From Synechocystis sp. PCC 7338 (GTDB lineage Bacteria; Cyanobacteriota; Cyanobacteriia; Cyanobacteriales; Microcystaceae): a stretch of 64,000 nt of DNA. The translations under genes and the position numbers were made by a program. The notes below the pieces were generated by a model. That model had not been told where the DNA came from and did not search any database. It saw nothing but the letters and a program-made list of their open reading frames with translations. Positions 1-8,937 of this stretch are shown in pieces. The stretch spans positions 1,411,488 through 1,475,487 of the forward strand of contig NZ_CP054306.1 of the NCBI RefSeq assembly GCF_018282115.1, given 5' to 3'. Numbering within the stretch: the stretch's first letter is position 1; the number at the start of each line of letters is the position of its first letter.

Positions 1-1
1 A

Positions 2-475
2 CAGGAATGGCGTAGGTTGTCGAGGGATCGAGGCCCCATATCTTTACTTTTATTTGATATAGATTTTTTTAAAAGTTACAACGATTACTATGGTCACCCG
101 GAGGGAGATATCTGCCTAATTAAGGTAGCCCAGACTGCGAGAAAAGCCGCCGTTCGCCCAGCGGATTTAGTGGCCCGTTTTGGGGGGGAAGAATTTGCAG
201 TCATTCTGCCGGACACGGATGTTGATGGCGCTATTCTCGTTACTCAAAAGATTAGTGGAGCCATTACCCAATTGGCGATCGCCCATGCAGCTTCCCCCAT
301 CGGTGGGCAAATCACCATTAGCTTAGGCATCAGCACCCAGTTTCCTTCTAAGGAAAATTCCCCCAGGACCCTCATTGAGCAAGCAGATCGGGCCCTGTAT
401 AAAGCAAAACGCCGGGGGAGAAATCAATATGTGGTCTGGACGGAGGAACTGGAAGAGGAGCCCTCACTTTCATGA
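2..475 (+). CDS. GGDEF diguanylate cyclase, 5' end outside the window
   Basis: C-terminal part of a GGDEF domain that makes cyclic di-GMP from two GTP. The frame is open to the left edge (codons from base 2 read QEWRRLSRDRG), so the first in-frame start-like codon at 17 is not the real start. The metal-binding DID of the LLFDIDFFK segment and the active-site loop RFGGEEF are present. An RPAD motif lies five residues before GGEEF, which fits the RxxD product-inhibition site. The input domains are unseen. The last 52 bases overlap the convergent end of bicA. Confidence 0.9.
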   Translation, partial: QEWRRLSRDRGPISLLLFDIDFFKSYNDYYGHPEGDICLIKVAQTARKAAVRPADLVARFGGEEFAVILPDTDVDGAILVTQKISGAITQLAIAHAASPIGGQITISLGISTQFPSKENSPRTLIEQADRALYKAKRRGRNQYVVWTEELEEEPSLS

Positions 476-2118
476 GGTTCCAAAGCTAGGACAGCATCCT
501 TGAGAGCTTCAGAACGGTCGTTATAGCAATTACTTTCGGGTACAAAGCGGAACACTTCTAATTTTTCCAGGCGTCGTTTGGTTTGGCCCGTTGCTCCCAC
601 AATGTAAACTGCCCGACCTTTTTCCGCTGCCTCCTCAATGGCATTTTCCAGGGCCAGGGAAGCGGTTACTCCCAAATGGGGCACATCATTGACATCGAAA
701 ACAATGGCGTCACATTCTTGAATGGCATTGTGCTCCCTGGCGATCGCCTTAGCCACCCCAAAAATCATCGGCCCACTGAGTTGGAAAAGCAACACCCTAC
801 CATTGCCTTCATCTAACCAACGTTTTTCAGTGGCAGAAAGAAGAATTTTATCGTCAGCGTCGCTAATACTTTTCACCGATTTGGATTGCAACGCACTCAT
901 ACGTTCAATGGTGAGAATATTGGCAATAAATACACCAATACCTACTGCGGCGATCAAATCGACCAACACTGTCAGGGCAATGACCGCATACATGATCAAT
1001 GCCCCTTTAATGGAGACATGGTGGGCTCGTTTGAGGAAGCCCCAATCAATAATGTCCACCCCAACTTTGAAAGCAATACCTGCTAATACGGCTAGGGGGA
1101 TAGTGGCCGCTAATTTAGCCGCCCCAAGAATGACCACCAATAACACCATTGCCCGGATCAAGCCAGACAGGGCTGTGCGTCCCCCGGATTGAATATTCAC
1201 CACCGTCCCCATGGTGGCCCCAGCTCCCCCCAAGCCACCAAATAAACCAGACATTACGTTGCCGATGCCCTGGCCGACTAATTCTTTATTGGAGTTATGT
1301 TCTGTGCGGGTCAAGCTATCAGCCACCACCGAAGTCAGGAGAGCATCAATACAGCCCAACATCCCCAGAACGGCGGCATCGATCAGCATTCTCTGTAATT
1401 GATCAGCCTGAAACACTGGTAGCTGTAGAGCGGGCAAACCGGCCTGAATCTCACCAATGCGACGGATATCTAGATCTCCAAATAAAATGATAGAAATAAT
1501 GGTGCCCAACACCAAAGCCACCAATTGGGGCGGAGCAAATTTTTTCCAACGGGAAGGCATAAACCAAATAATGCCCACCGTCATCAGTGCCAATAGAGTC
1601 TCCACTGGTCTGACATTGCTAACTAGGTTGGGTAAGGCCTGGAGGGTACCGATCACTCCCCCCTTGGGACTGGCCTGGCCAAGGAAGGGGGCCAACTGTA
1701 AAATCACCAAAATAATGCCAATGCCGGACATAAAGCCGGAAATGACCGTGTAGGGCATCATGGTGACGTATTTGCCCAATTTAAGCAGACCAAAAGCAAT
1801 CTGGAACAGCCCCGCCATCATCACCACGGTGAAGGCCATGGCTAGGCCGTTGTCAGGATCCGCCGCCACTAAACTGGCAATAACTGCCGTTTGTACCACA
1901 GTCATGGGCCCGGTGGGTTCCGAAATCAAGGTGGGGGTGCCGCCAAATAAGGCCGCAAAGAAGCCGACAATCACCGCCCCCCAAAGTCCGGCCGTTGCCC
2001 CCGCTCCGGAAGCAATCCCGAAGGCTAGGGCCATGGGGAGAGCAATAACCGCCGCTGTTACCCCGCCAAAAATGTCCCCCTGCAGGTTCCTAAAATTAAT
2101 TTTGTTAGTTATTTCCAT
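424..2118 (-). CDS. bicA: BicA, SulP-family sodium-dependent bicarbonate transporter
   Basis: Inner-membrane SulP/SLC26 transporter of 564 residues, the length I recall for Synechocystis BicA (Sll0834). In cyanobacteria BicA is a low-affinity, high-flux, Na+-dependent HCO3- importer feeding the CO2-concentrating mechanism. Hydrophobic membrane segments fill roughly residues 15-400, beginning with the conserved stretch after GGVTAAVIALPMALAFG. A cytoplasmic STAS domain follows (about 430-545), with the conserved loop FDVNDVPHLGVTA. The tail is serine-rich. Annotations as a sulfate transporter are the older family guess. About 230 bp upstream (2119-2347) are free of genes and should hold its promoter. 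Confidence 0.93.
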   Translation of the reverse strand: MEITNKINFRNLQGDIFGGVTAAVIALPMALAFGIASGAGATAGLWGAVIVGFFAALFGGTPTLISEPTGPMTVVQTAVIASLVAADPDNGLAMAFTVVMMAGLFQIAFGLLKLGKYVTMMPYTVISGFMSGIGIILVILQLAPFLGQASPKGGVIGTLQALPNLVSNVRPVETLLALMTVGIIWFMPSRWKKFAPPQLVALVLGTIISIILFGDLDIRRIGEIQAGLPALQLPVFQADQLQRMLIDAAVLGMLGCIDALLTSVVADSLTRTEHNSNKELVGQGIGNVMSGLFGGLGGAGATMGTVVNIQSGGRTALSGLIRAMVLLVVILGAAKLAATIPLAVLAGIAFKVGVDIIDWGFLKRAHHVSIKGALIMYAVIALTVLVDLIAAVGIGVFIANILTIERMSALQSKSVKSISDADDKILLSATEKRWLDEGNGRVLLFQLSGPMIFGVAKAIAREHNAIQECDAIVFDVNDVPHLGVTASLALENAIEEAAEKGRAVYIVGATGQTKRRLEKLEVFRFVPESNCYNDRSEALKDAVLALEPHESEGSSSSSSVQTTY

Positions 2119-2347
2119 TATTTAATTCCCCAAAAATGGGTTAATCATAGTCTTTAGTCTATTCAAAACAGATTTCCATAGAGAATATTCTAGGACTCAT
2201 TTTTGTTTCAGGCAATAATACAGATAGATGAAATCTATATGAGATCCTGTTCTTGGCTCCTTTGATGATGGGCTTCATCGATGTCCCGCCGCCGAGCTTG
2301 GCACTGGTCAATCTCCCTCACCTCTGGTTGGGCCGGTTTGTAACTGG

Positions 2348-3463
2348 TTATTTCCCTAAACTGCGGGGATCTAGGGCATCCCGTAGCCCGTCCCCCAATA
2401 GATTAAAGGCCAACACAGTCAAAATAATTAGTACTGCCGGGGGCCACACCAACCAAGGTTGCAATACCAGAATAGAAGCATTAGTAGCAATGGAAAGTAA
2501 ATTGCCCCAACTGGGATCTGGTTGTTGAATGCCCAGGCCGATCAAGCTCAGCACCGATTCAGCCACAATGAATCCAGGCACTGCCAGGGTGGCGGAAATG
2601 ATAATGTAACTGGCGGTTTGGGGCAGAATGTGGCGCACAATAATCCTTGCCGCCCCGGCCCCCATGGCTTTGGCCGCTTGGACATATTCCTGTTGTTTGA
2701 GGGAAAGGACTTGGCCTCGGATTACCCTAGCCAACCCAGACCAACTAATAAAAGAGGTAATTACTACAATGAGCAAAAATCGTTGGGCGCTGCTCAAACC
2801 AGGGGGCAGTACCGCCGCTAGGGCCACCAAGAGGTAAATGCCGGGGATGGTCATCAGCACTTCCACCAAGCGCATTAAAACGACATCCAGCCAACCACCA
2901 AAGTAACCAGCCACGCCTCCCACCACCATACCCAGGGGGAAGGAAATGGTAATACCAATCAGGCCAATGAATAAACTGATGCGGCCACCAAACAGCAGAC
3001 GGCTAAATTGATCCCTTCCCTGTTCATCTGTACCCAACAGGTTGAGTTTACCGGGCCCTAGGGTGCCAATTAAATGGCGATCGCCTCGGATGCCTGGAAA
3101 AATTTCCACTGGGGTGAAACTGGGCGGCAAGGGTAATTTAATCTGTCCCCAAACGTAACCATCTCCTTTGACCCAAAGGCGGACTGGGGAGGGTTGGCTG
3201 AAATCCACTTCCAGGGGTCTTAGTCCCGTTTCTAAATCCGTGGGCAACTGGCGGGTGGGATAGACGGTGGGCCCGATCCATTGCCCCTCAGGTGATCGCC
3301 AATGGATTTGGGTAGGGGGCAACAGGGAACCATCCACTTGGGCATTGTAGGGATTGTAGGGGGCAAAAATATCCGCTCCAATGACAAGAACATAAAACAA
3401 CAACAGCAGGATGGCACCCCAACGGGCTAGGCTATTGCGCCGCAGTTTTTTCCACCAATCCAT
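2348..3463 (-). CDS. ABC transporter permease of the oligopeptide/dipeptide (DppC/OppC) type
   Basis: Membrane permease subunit of a peptide/nickel-type ABC importer, about 371 residues from the ATG at 3463 (starts MDWWKKLRRNSLARWG). A longer frame to 3514 would overlap the upstream gene. One N-terminal membrane helix is followed by a long periplasmic insert (about residues 35-150), then the BPD-transp domain with the EAA-type loop around YVQAAKAMGAGAARIIVRHILP, which contacts the ATPase. The large insert between the first helix and the permease domain is typical of the cyanobacterial version. No ATPase or binding-protein gene is adjacent, so its partners are elsewhere and the substrate is unknown. 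Confidence 0.85.
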   Translation of the reverse strand: MDWWKKLRRNSLARWGAILLLLFYVLVIGADIFAPYNPYNAQVDGSLLPPTQIHWRSPEGQWIGPTVYPTRQLPTDLETGLRPLEVDFSQPSPVRLWVKGDGYVWGQIKLPLPPSFTPVEIFPGIRGDRHLIGTLGPGKLNLLGTDEQGRDQFSRLLFGGRISLFIGLIGITISFPLGMVVGGVAGYFGGWLDVVLMRLVEVLMTIPGIYLLVALAAVLPPGLSSAQRFLLIVVITSFISWSGLARVIRGQVLSLKQQEYVQAAKAMGAGAARIIVRHILPQTASYIIISATLAVPGFIVAESVLSLIGLGIQQPDPSWGNLLSIATNASILVLQPWLVWPPAVLIILTVLAFNLLGDGLRDALDPRSLGK

Positions 3464-3476
3464 AAAGATCTGTCCC

Positions 3477-3887
3477 CTAGCAACGGCCGCTATCTGAATC
3501 CAGATAACGCTCAATCAACAAAATAGCAACAATATCATCCACCGGGCGGGGGGGAGTCCTTAAACCCAAGGGCACCAAACGTCCCAATCCTTGGGGGGGA
3601 TACATTTGCCAATATCTCTGTCTAGCTTCCACAGTACTATTTTTTTCGTTCACCAACGCTAGGGCCATGGCTGGAGGCAGATAACTTTGCAGTTCTTTTT
3701 GCCATTGTTTAGCGGTGGTTTGATTGCCCATTACCACTTGCCCTACTTGATATTGCTCACATAGGACCGGTAACCGCTGGGATACTTCCTGCGCTGCTAT
3801 CGTTTCGTGATATAAAATCTGGCGATCGCCAGTCATCACCGCCACTCCACATTTATCCCTACCAGGGTCAAATCCTAAATAATTCAT
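3477..3887 (-). CDS. RNase H-fold protein of the YqgF/RuvX type
   Basis: About 136 residues from the ATG at 3887; a start at 3908 is also open. The N-terminus reads MNYLGFDPGRDKCGVAVM, the GxDxG-type first strand of the RNase H-like fold shared by YqgF/RuvX and RuvC nucleases. Later acidic positions (VDDIVAILLIERYL near the C-terminus) resemble the last catalytic strand. YqgF relatives act in rRNA 5' processing or on Holliday junctions; which applies here cannot be told. It lies 13 bp upstream of the permease start, so the two may be co-transcribed. Confidence 0.7.
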   Translation of the reverse strand: MNYLGFDPGRDKCGVAVMTGDRQILYHETIAAQEVSQRLPVLCEQYQVGQVVMGNQTTAKQWQKELQSYLPPAMALALVNEKNSTVEARQRYWQMYPPQGLGRLVPLGLRTPPRPVDDIVAILLIERYLDSDSGRC

Positions 3888-4160
3888 ATAATTTGCCAAA
3901 TTTTTCACTATTTTTCATTGAGCCAACGTCCCATGGTAATGGTTAAGACTGTCATCAAAAAACTGGGTCTGTAACCTAGTCTGAGAAAATCTTTGGAAAA
4001 GCGCCCTACCATTGAAAAATCTATCGAAATTCCTTTGCAAAGGAGAATTTTGGCAAAACTTCCTGACTGGGGTTGAAAGTCAACTTTTCCCTAGGCAGTC
4101 GGTGGAGGGTCTGATAGAGAGAAAAGACCGTTGAGTATATCATAGGCATATCAGACGTTT
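3888..4160. other. Intergenic region between the YqgF-like gene and a small unknown gene
   Basis: About 270 bp separating divergent genes, so it should contain promoters for both. A short GTTGA/TCAAC hairpin with a T-run lies near 4072-4089. I see no RNA gene and no convincing additional reading frame. Confidence 0.4.
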
Positions 4161-4460
4161 TTGTTGGTTGCCACTGCCTTGCATAGCGAAGTTATTTGTT
4201 TTCCTCAACTGCCCCTCGCCGTTTACCGGGAAATCGCGGCCCATGTGCAACAGCTTGCCGGTGTGACCGCTACCCTTCTAACTCCCACTTTTACCCAATT
4301 TGACTATTACAACAGTCAGGTGGGCGGCCTTGAGCTGACTCTACAGGATGATCTTTCCCCTGGCGATCGCCAAATTATTGAGGAAATTTTGGCCTTCTAT
4401 GCCGGTCGGTATGGAACTCCGGAACGACGACCCGCCATGGTTTCTTCCTACATTGCCTAG
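4161..4460 (+). CDS. Small conserved-looking protein of unknown function, non-ATG start
   Basis: A 99-codon frame just upstream of dnaB. It has no ATG at its beginning: the upstream in-frame stop is at 4143 and the first possible starts are TTG at 4161 and 4164. The composition is that of a genuine soluble protein, with a helical first half and a C-terminal stretch DRQIIEEILAFYAGRYG. I do not recognise the family. It ends 29 bp before the dnaB ATG on the same strand, so it may share its transcript. Confidence 0.6.
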   Translation: MLVATALHSEVICFPQLPLAVYREIAAHVQQLAGVTATLLTPTFTQFDYYNSQVGGLELTLQDDLSPGDRQIIEEILAFYAGRYGTPERRPAMVSSYIA

Positions 4461-4489
4461 ATTCCATTGCCCCCACTGCTCTCAATTTG

Positions 4490-7400
4490 ATGGTTGCTAA
4501 CCCCGCTCTGCCCCCCCAAAACATTGAAGCTGAAGAATATATCCTCGGGGGTATTCTGCTTGATCCAGAGGCGATCGGTCGCATCATTGACCTCCTAGTA
4601 GTGGATGCTTTCTATGTCAAAGCCCACCGTTTGATCTATGAGTCCATGCTCAGCCTCCATGGCCAAAGTCAACCCACGGATTTAATGTCCGTCAGTAGTT
4701 GGCTCCAGGACCACCATCACCTAGAGGCGATCGGGGGCATGATCAAATTAACCCAATTGTTAGATCGCACCATTTCAGCGGCGAACATTGACCGTTTTGC
4801 CGTCCTAGTAATGGATAAATATTTGCGCCGCCAATTGATTGCAGCGGGGCATGACATAGTTGATTTAGGTTACGAAACCAGCAAAGAATTAGAAGTAATT
4901 TTTGACGAATCGGAACAGAAAATCTTTCGATTGACCCAATCCCGTCCCCAGGCAGGACTAGTCCCCCTGTCGGAAACCTTAGTTAACACTTTCATTGAAC
5001 TAGATAAATTACACGAAAAACTTTCCAGTCCGGGGGTAGAAACTCAGTTCTATGACCTCGATGCGATGACAGGGGGATTACAGCGGGCAGATTTAATTAT
5101 CTTGGCTGGTCGGCCGTCAATGGGTAAGTGCTGTGCGGCCAATGCAGAAATTGTTTTAGCAAATGGACGTATTTGTACAATCGCCGAAATTTATAAGCAA
5201 AAGAAAGCAGAGTTATTAACCCTTAACCAAGATTGGAAACTCGATTGGACTAAGCCTTCAGACTTCATTGACGATGGCATTAAACCAGTTTTTCGTGTCA
5301 CTACAAGATTGGGGCGTTCCCTGGAAACTACATTGGCCCATCCCTATCTAACAATAATGGGTTGGCAGACCCTTGCCAATTTAAAAGTAGGGGATAAAAT
5401 TGCTGTGCCCCGTCATTTACCTTGTTTTGGCAACAAAATTTTAAATTCTGGTAAGGTCAAATTATTGGCATATTTGATTGGTGATGGAGATGTTACCGGA
5501 TCCTGCCCTCGATTTACTAACATTAACCCTAGAATTAGGGCAGATTTTGAGGAGGCAACTAGGGATTTTCCAGGTATTGAACTTACTGTTGAAACTTCTA
5601 ACAACACCCGCACTCCAACCTTAAGAATTTCTAAGAATGTAAAAGTAATCGCTCGGAAAAGAGAAATTTTTGGTGAGAATCTTAATAACATAATTAAAAT
5701 TAAATCTTTAAAAACCAAAGAATTAGCTAGTAAAGTAAAAGTCAGCATTGCCAGCATTGATAATTGGAAAAAAGGTTATTGTTTTCCAGAGAAAAATAAA
5801 TTCAAATTACTTTGCCAAGCTTTAGGAGTTGAGCCCAGTCTATTGTTGCCTCCAGGAGCTCAGGAAACGGAACTGATGAAAAATGGAGCTAGTAGTATAA
5901 AAATTTGGCTAGAAGAACTGGGGGTAGATGGTAAAACCGCCCATACCAAAATTATTCCTGATCTAGTTTTTCGATTGGAAAAATCTTTACTGGCTCTATT
6001 TCTAAATCGCTTGTTTGCCACGGACGGTTGGGCTAGCATTCTTAAAAGTCAGCAAATTCAGCTAGGTTATTGTAGTGTCAGTGAAAAATTAGCTCGACAA
6101 GTTCAGCATCTTCTTTTGAGATTTAGTATTATTGCAAAACTCAAAAGAAAAGCAATTAAATATAATAATCAATTAAGAAATGCTTGGCAATTGGATATTA
6201 CTGATGCTTATTCAATTAAAAATTTTATTGAGCAAATTGGAATTTTTGATAAGGAAGAACAACTTATCGCTATTCAATCTTTACTAATCAATAAAAACCA
6301 TCAAACTAACTGTGATCTTATTCCTATAGAGGTTTGGGAACAATTAAAATTAGCTAAAGAAAATGAATCTTGGTCTTCTTTAGCTAAACGTTCCGGCATT
6401 ATTAATTGCAGTAATCTTCATGTAGGCAAAAGATCTTTGACAAGAGGTCGCTTACTAAAGCTATCAAACTCCCTGGCAAATGTTCCCCTTCAGCAATTGG
6501 CGACTGGTGATATTTATTGGGATGAAATTGTTTCCATTGAATCCGTTGGCTTAAAACAAGTCTATGATTTGACAGTGCCAGAAACCCATAACTTCATTGC
6601 CAATGATATCTGTGTGCACAATACAGCTTTTGGCTTAGGAATTGCCGCAAATATTGCCAAAAATCAAAATTTGCCAGTGGCTATTTTTAGCCTAGAAATG
6701 TCTAAGGAACAGTTGGCATTAAGACTTTTGGCCAGTGAATCTTTAATTGATAGTAATCGTTTGCGGACGGGGCATTTTAGCCAAGCAGAATTTGAACCGT
6801 TAACGGCGGCCATGGGCACCCTTTCTAGTTTGCCCATCTACATTGATGATACGGCAAGTATTTCCGTGACCCAAATGCGTTCCCAAGTGCGACGTCTGCA
6901 AAGTGAGCAAAAAGGTCCCTTGGGCATGGTTTTAATTGATTATTTACAACTAATGGAGGGGGGCAGTGATAATCGGGTGCAGGAGTTATCAAAAATTACC
7001 CGTTCCCTCAAAGGTTTAGCTAGGGAAATTAATGCGCCGGTAATTGCGTTATCTCAGCTGAGTCGAGCTGTAGAATCGAGAACTAATAAGCGACCAATGA
7101 TGTCAGATTTGAGAGAAAGTGGTTGTATTAGTGGAGATAGTTTAGTTAACTTAGTTACAGGTAAAAGAGCCTCTATTAGAGATCTAGTAGATCAAAAAAA
7201 TTTTGAAGTATGGGCAATTAATGAACAGACAATGAAACTAGAATCAGCTAAAGTTAGTCGTGTATTTTGCACTGGAAAAAAGCTAGTTTACATTTTGAAA
7301 ACTCGGCTAGGTAGAACTATTAAAGCAACGGCAAATCATAAATTTTTAACTATTGATGGTTGGAAGAGATTAGATGAGTTATCTTTACAGGAGCATATTG

Positions 7401-7870
7401 CCCTGCCCCGTAAACTAGAAAGTCATGCTTTACAGTTAATGAGTGATGAAGAACTGGGACTACTAGGGCACTTGATTGGTGATGGCTGTACTTTGCCTCG
7501 CCATGCAATTCAATATACAAGTAATAAAATAGAATTAGCTGAGGTAAACAAATTGTCTCAGGGTGATATTTACTGGGATACCATTACCTCTATCACCGAA
7601 GCTGGAGTCGAAGAGGTTTTTGATTTAACTGTGCCAGGACCACATAACTTTGTCGCCAATGACATTATTGTCCATAACAGTATCGAACAAGACGCAGATT
7701 TGATTATGATGATTTATCGAGATGAATATTATAATCCTGACACCCCAGATCCAGGGGTAGCAGAATTGTTAATTGTTAAACATAGAAATGGACCTACCGG
7801 CGTAGTTAAACTGCTATTTAAACCGGAATTTACTCAATTTTTAAATTTGCAACAGAGTCGGGATTACTAG
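4490..7870 (+). CDS. dnaB: Replicative DNA helicase DnaB, interrupted by two inteins
   Basis: The precursor is 1126 residues from the ATG at 4490 (a TTG at 4487 is also in frame). Removing two inteins leaves a normal 443-residue hexameric replicative helicase. The N-terminal primase-interacting domain covers about residues 1-105. The P-loop AGRPSMGK-T is split by intein 1 exactly before the Thr. The Walker B region reads MVLIDYLQLM, and the DLRESG-SIEQDAD motif is split by intein 2. Both inteins sit in nucleotide-binding motifs, the usual targets of homing elements, so functional DnaB requires two protein-splicing events. No HIP1 octamer is seen in this gene. Confidence 0.96.
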   Translation: MVANPALPPQNIEAEEYILGGILLDPEAIGRIIDLLVVDAFYVKAHRLIYESMLSLHGQSQPTDLMSVSSWLQDHHHLEAIGGMIKLTQLLDRTISAANIDRFAVLVMDKYLRRQLIAAGHDIVDLGYETSKELEVIFDESEQKIFRLTQSRPQAGLVPLSETLVNTFIELDKLHEKLSSPGVETQFYDLDAMTGGLQRADLIILAGRPSMGKCCAANAEIVLANGRICTIAEIYKQKKAELLTLNQDWKLDWTKPSDFIDDGIKPVFRVTTRLGRSLETTLAHPYLTIMGWQTLANLKVGDKIAVPRHLPCFGNKILNSGKVKLLAYLIGDGDVTGSCPRFTNINPRIRADFEEATRDFPGIELTVETSNNTRTPTLRISKNVKVIARKREIFGENLNNIIKIKSLKTKELASKVKVSIASIDNWKKGYCFPEKNKFKLLCQALGVEPSLLLPPGAQETELMKNGASSIKIWLEELGVDGKTAHTKIIPDLVFRLEKSLLALFLNRLFATDGWASILKSQQIQLGYCSVSEKLARQVQHLLLRFSIIAKLKRKAIKYNNQLRNAWQLDITDAYSIKNFIEQIGIFDKEEQLIAIQSLLINKNHQTNCDLIPIEVWEQLKLAKENESWSSLAKRSGIINCSNLHVGKRSLTRGRLLKLSNSLANVPLQQLATGDIYWDEIVSIESVGLKQVYDLTVPETHNFIANDICVHNTAFGLGIAANIAKNQNLPVAIFSLEMSKEQLALRLLASESLIDSNRLRTGHFSQAEFEPLTAAMGTLSSLPIYIDDTASISVTQMRSQVRRLQSEQKGPLGMVLIDYLQLMEGGSDNRVQELSKITRSLKGLAREINAPVIALSQLSRAVESRTNKRPMMSDLRESGCISGDSLVNLVTGKRASIRDLVDQKNFEVWAINEQTMKLESAKVSRVFCTGKKLVYILKTRLGRTIKATANHKFLTIDGWKRLDELSLQEHIALPRKLESHALQLMSDEELGLLGHLIGDGCTLPRHAIQYTSNKIELAEVNKLSQGDIYWDTITSITEAGVEEVFDLTVPGPHNFVANDIIVHNSIEQDADLIMMIYRDEYYNPDTPDPGVAELLIVKHRNGPTGVVKLLFKPEFTQFLNLQQSRDY
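5129..6622 (+). mobile_element. DnaB intein 1 (P-loop site) with a LAGLIDADG homing endonuclease
   Basis: 498 residues inserted between GRPSMGK and TAFGLG. Splicing residues are present: Cys1 (start CCAANAEIV), a block B THxxH-like TTLAH, block F VYDLTVPETHNF, and the C-terminal HN followed by extein Thr. Two dodecapeptide endonuclease motifs are seen: LLAYLIGDG (about 5462-5488) and FLNRLFATDGW (about 5998-6030). Between them, around 5705-5840, is a stretch that reads like an XRE-type helix-turn-helix. The DNA is AT-rich with no HIP1 octamer. It appears intact for both splicing and homing. Confidence 0.93.
7124..7678 (+). mobile_element. DnaB intein 2 (DLRESG site), natural mini-intein with an endonuclease remnant
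   Basis: 185 residues between DLRESG and SIEQDAD. It starts CISGDSL, has block B TANH, block F VFDLTVPGPHNF and ends DIIVHN before Ser, so splicing residues are complete. It matches the well-known PCC 6803 DnaB intein closely in the splicing parts, but that intein is about 429 residues. Here the first dodecapeptide LLGHLIGDG (7460-7486) and about 20 following residues remain. The sequence then jumps near 7545 to the linker before block F, so the rest of the endonuclease is gone without breaking the frame. Confidence 0.92.
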
Positions 7871-7998
7871 ATTTCCCAAATTTATCCGTGAGCAGGCTTT
7901 ACAAATACACCGTTACCTTGGGCACATCAGGTACGGTACAGTAAAAGCTGTTAATTTGTTATCCAAACCACCCTAGCCTTCGCTGCTATGCTTCCCCT

Positions 7999-8910
7999 AT
8001 GCGAGAACAGATTTCTGTCCTTACCCAAAATCTTAGTCAAACTATTGTGGGCAAGGATGAGGCCATTCGTTTAGTGTTGGTGGCCCTGTTGAGTGGAGGC
8101 CATGCTCTGTTGGAAGATGTGCCCGGTGTGGGCAAAACCCTCTTGGCCAAGTCCCTGGCCCGTTCCATTAACGGTAAATTTCAGCGGGTGCAGTGTACCC
8201 CCGACTTATTGCCTACCGATATTACTGGCACTAACATTTGGAATCCCAGCAGTCGTGAGTTTGAGTTTTTGCCTGGCCCGGCCTTTGCCAATATTCTCCT
8301 GGCCGATGAAATTAACCGAGCTACCCCCCGCACCCAGGCAGCTTTGTTGGAGGTGATGGAAGAAAAACAAGTCACGGTAGATGGTGAGACCCGATTGGTG
8401 CCCCATCCCTTTTTTGTCATTGCTACCCAAAATCCCATTGAGTACCAGGGCACTTTTCCCCTACCGGAAGCCCAGTTGGATCGTTTTGCCCTTTCCCTGA
8501 GTTTGGGTTACCCCTCGGAAGCTGAGGAGTTGAAAATGCTCCAGCGGCAACAAAATCCAGAGGCGATCGCCGTAGGGGACTTACAGTCTTGTATTTCCCT
8601 AGAGGAAGTGGAGGCATTGCAAAAGACGGTGCGGCAGGTGAAACTGACGGAGGATTTGCAACAGTATCTCCTGCGCTTAGTGCGGGCTTCCCGAACGGAT
8701 AAAGATGTAACTTTGGGGGTCAGTCCGCGGGGTACTACAGCTCTGCAACGGGCCACCCAAGCTTATGCCTTTTTGGAAGAACGGGATTATGCCATTGATG
8801 ATGATGTAAAGTTTGTTGCTCCCCATGTTTTGGCCCACCGTTTAATTCCTGCGAGCGGTAAAGATCCCAAGGCAATTTTGCAAAGACTTTTGGACAGCGT
8901 CCCCATTTGA
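7999..8910 (+). CDS. moxR: MoxR-family AAA+ ATPase
   Basis: 303-residue AAA+ ATPase. Walker A is DVPGVGKTLLAK (about residue 43), Walker B LLADEINRA (about 97), followed by the sensor region FVIATQNPIEYQGTFPLPEAQLDRF and an arginine-finger/lid domain. MoxR proteins act as chaperones that mature or insert cofactors into protein complexes, often with VWA-domain partners. No VWA gene is adjacent here, so the client is unknown. The ATG at 7999 is preceded by about 130 bp of gene-free DNA after dnaB. Confidence 0.92.
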   Translation: MREQISVLTQNLSQTIVGKDEAIRLVLVALLSGGHALLEDVPGVGKTLLAKSLARSINGKFQRVQCTPDLLPTDITGTNIWNPSSREFEFLPGPAFANILLADEINRATPRTQAALLEVMEEKQVTVDGETRLVPHPFFVIATQNPIEYQGTFPLPEAQLDRFALSLSLGYPSEAEELKMLQRQQNPEAIAVGDLQSCISLEEVEALQKTVRQVKLTEDLQQYLLRLVRASRTDKDVTLGVSPRGTTALQRATQAYAFLEERDYAIDDDVKFVAPHVLAHRLIPASGKDPKAILQRLLDSVPI

Positions 8911-8937
8911 TTTAAGCGTTTTTAATCGTTCTTTCCT

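Noticed and set aside
5129-7678. Reading the dnaB insertions as introns or as separate genes
   Set aside because: The frame is continuous, and Cys1, block B, block F and HN-Thr/Ser junctions are those of inteins.
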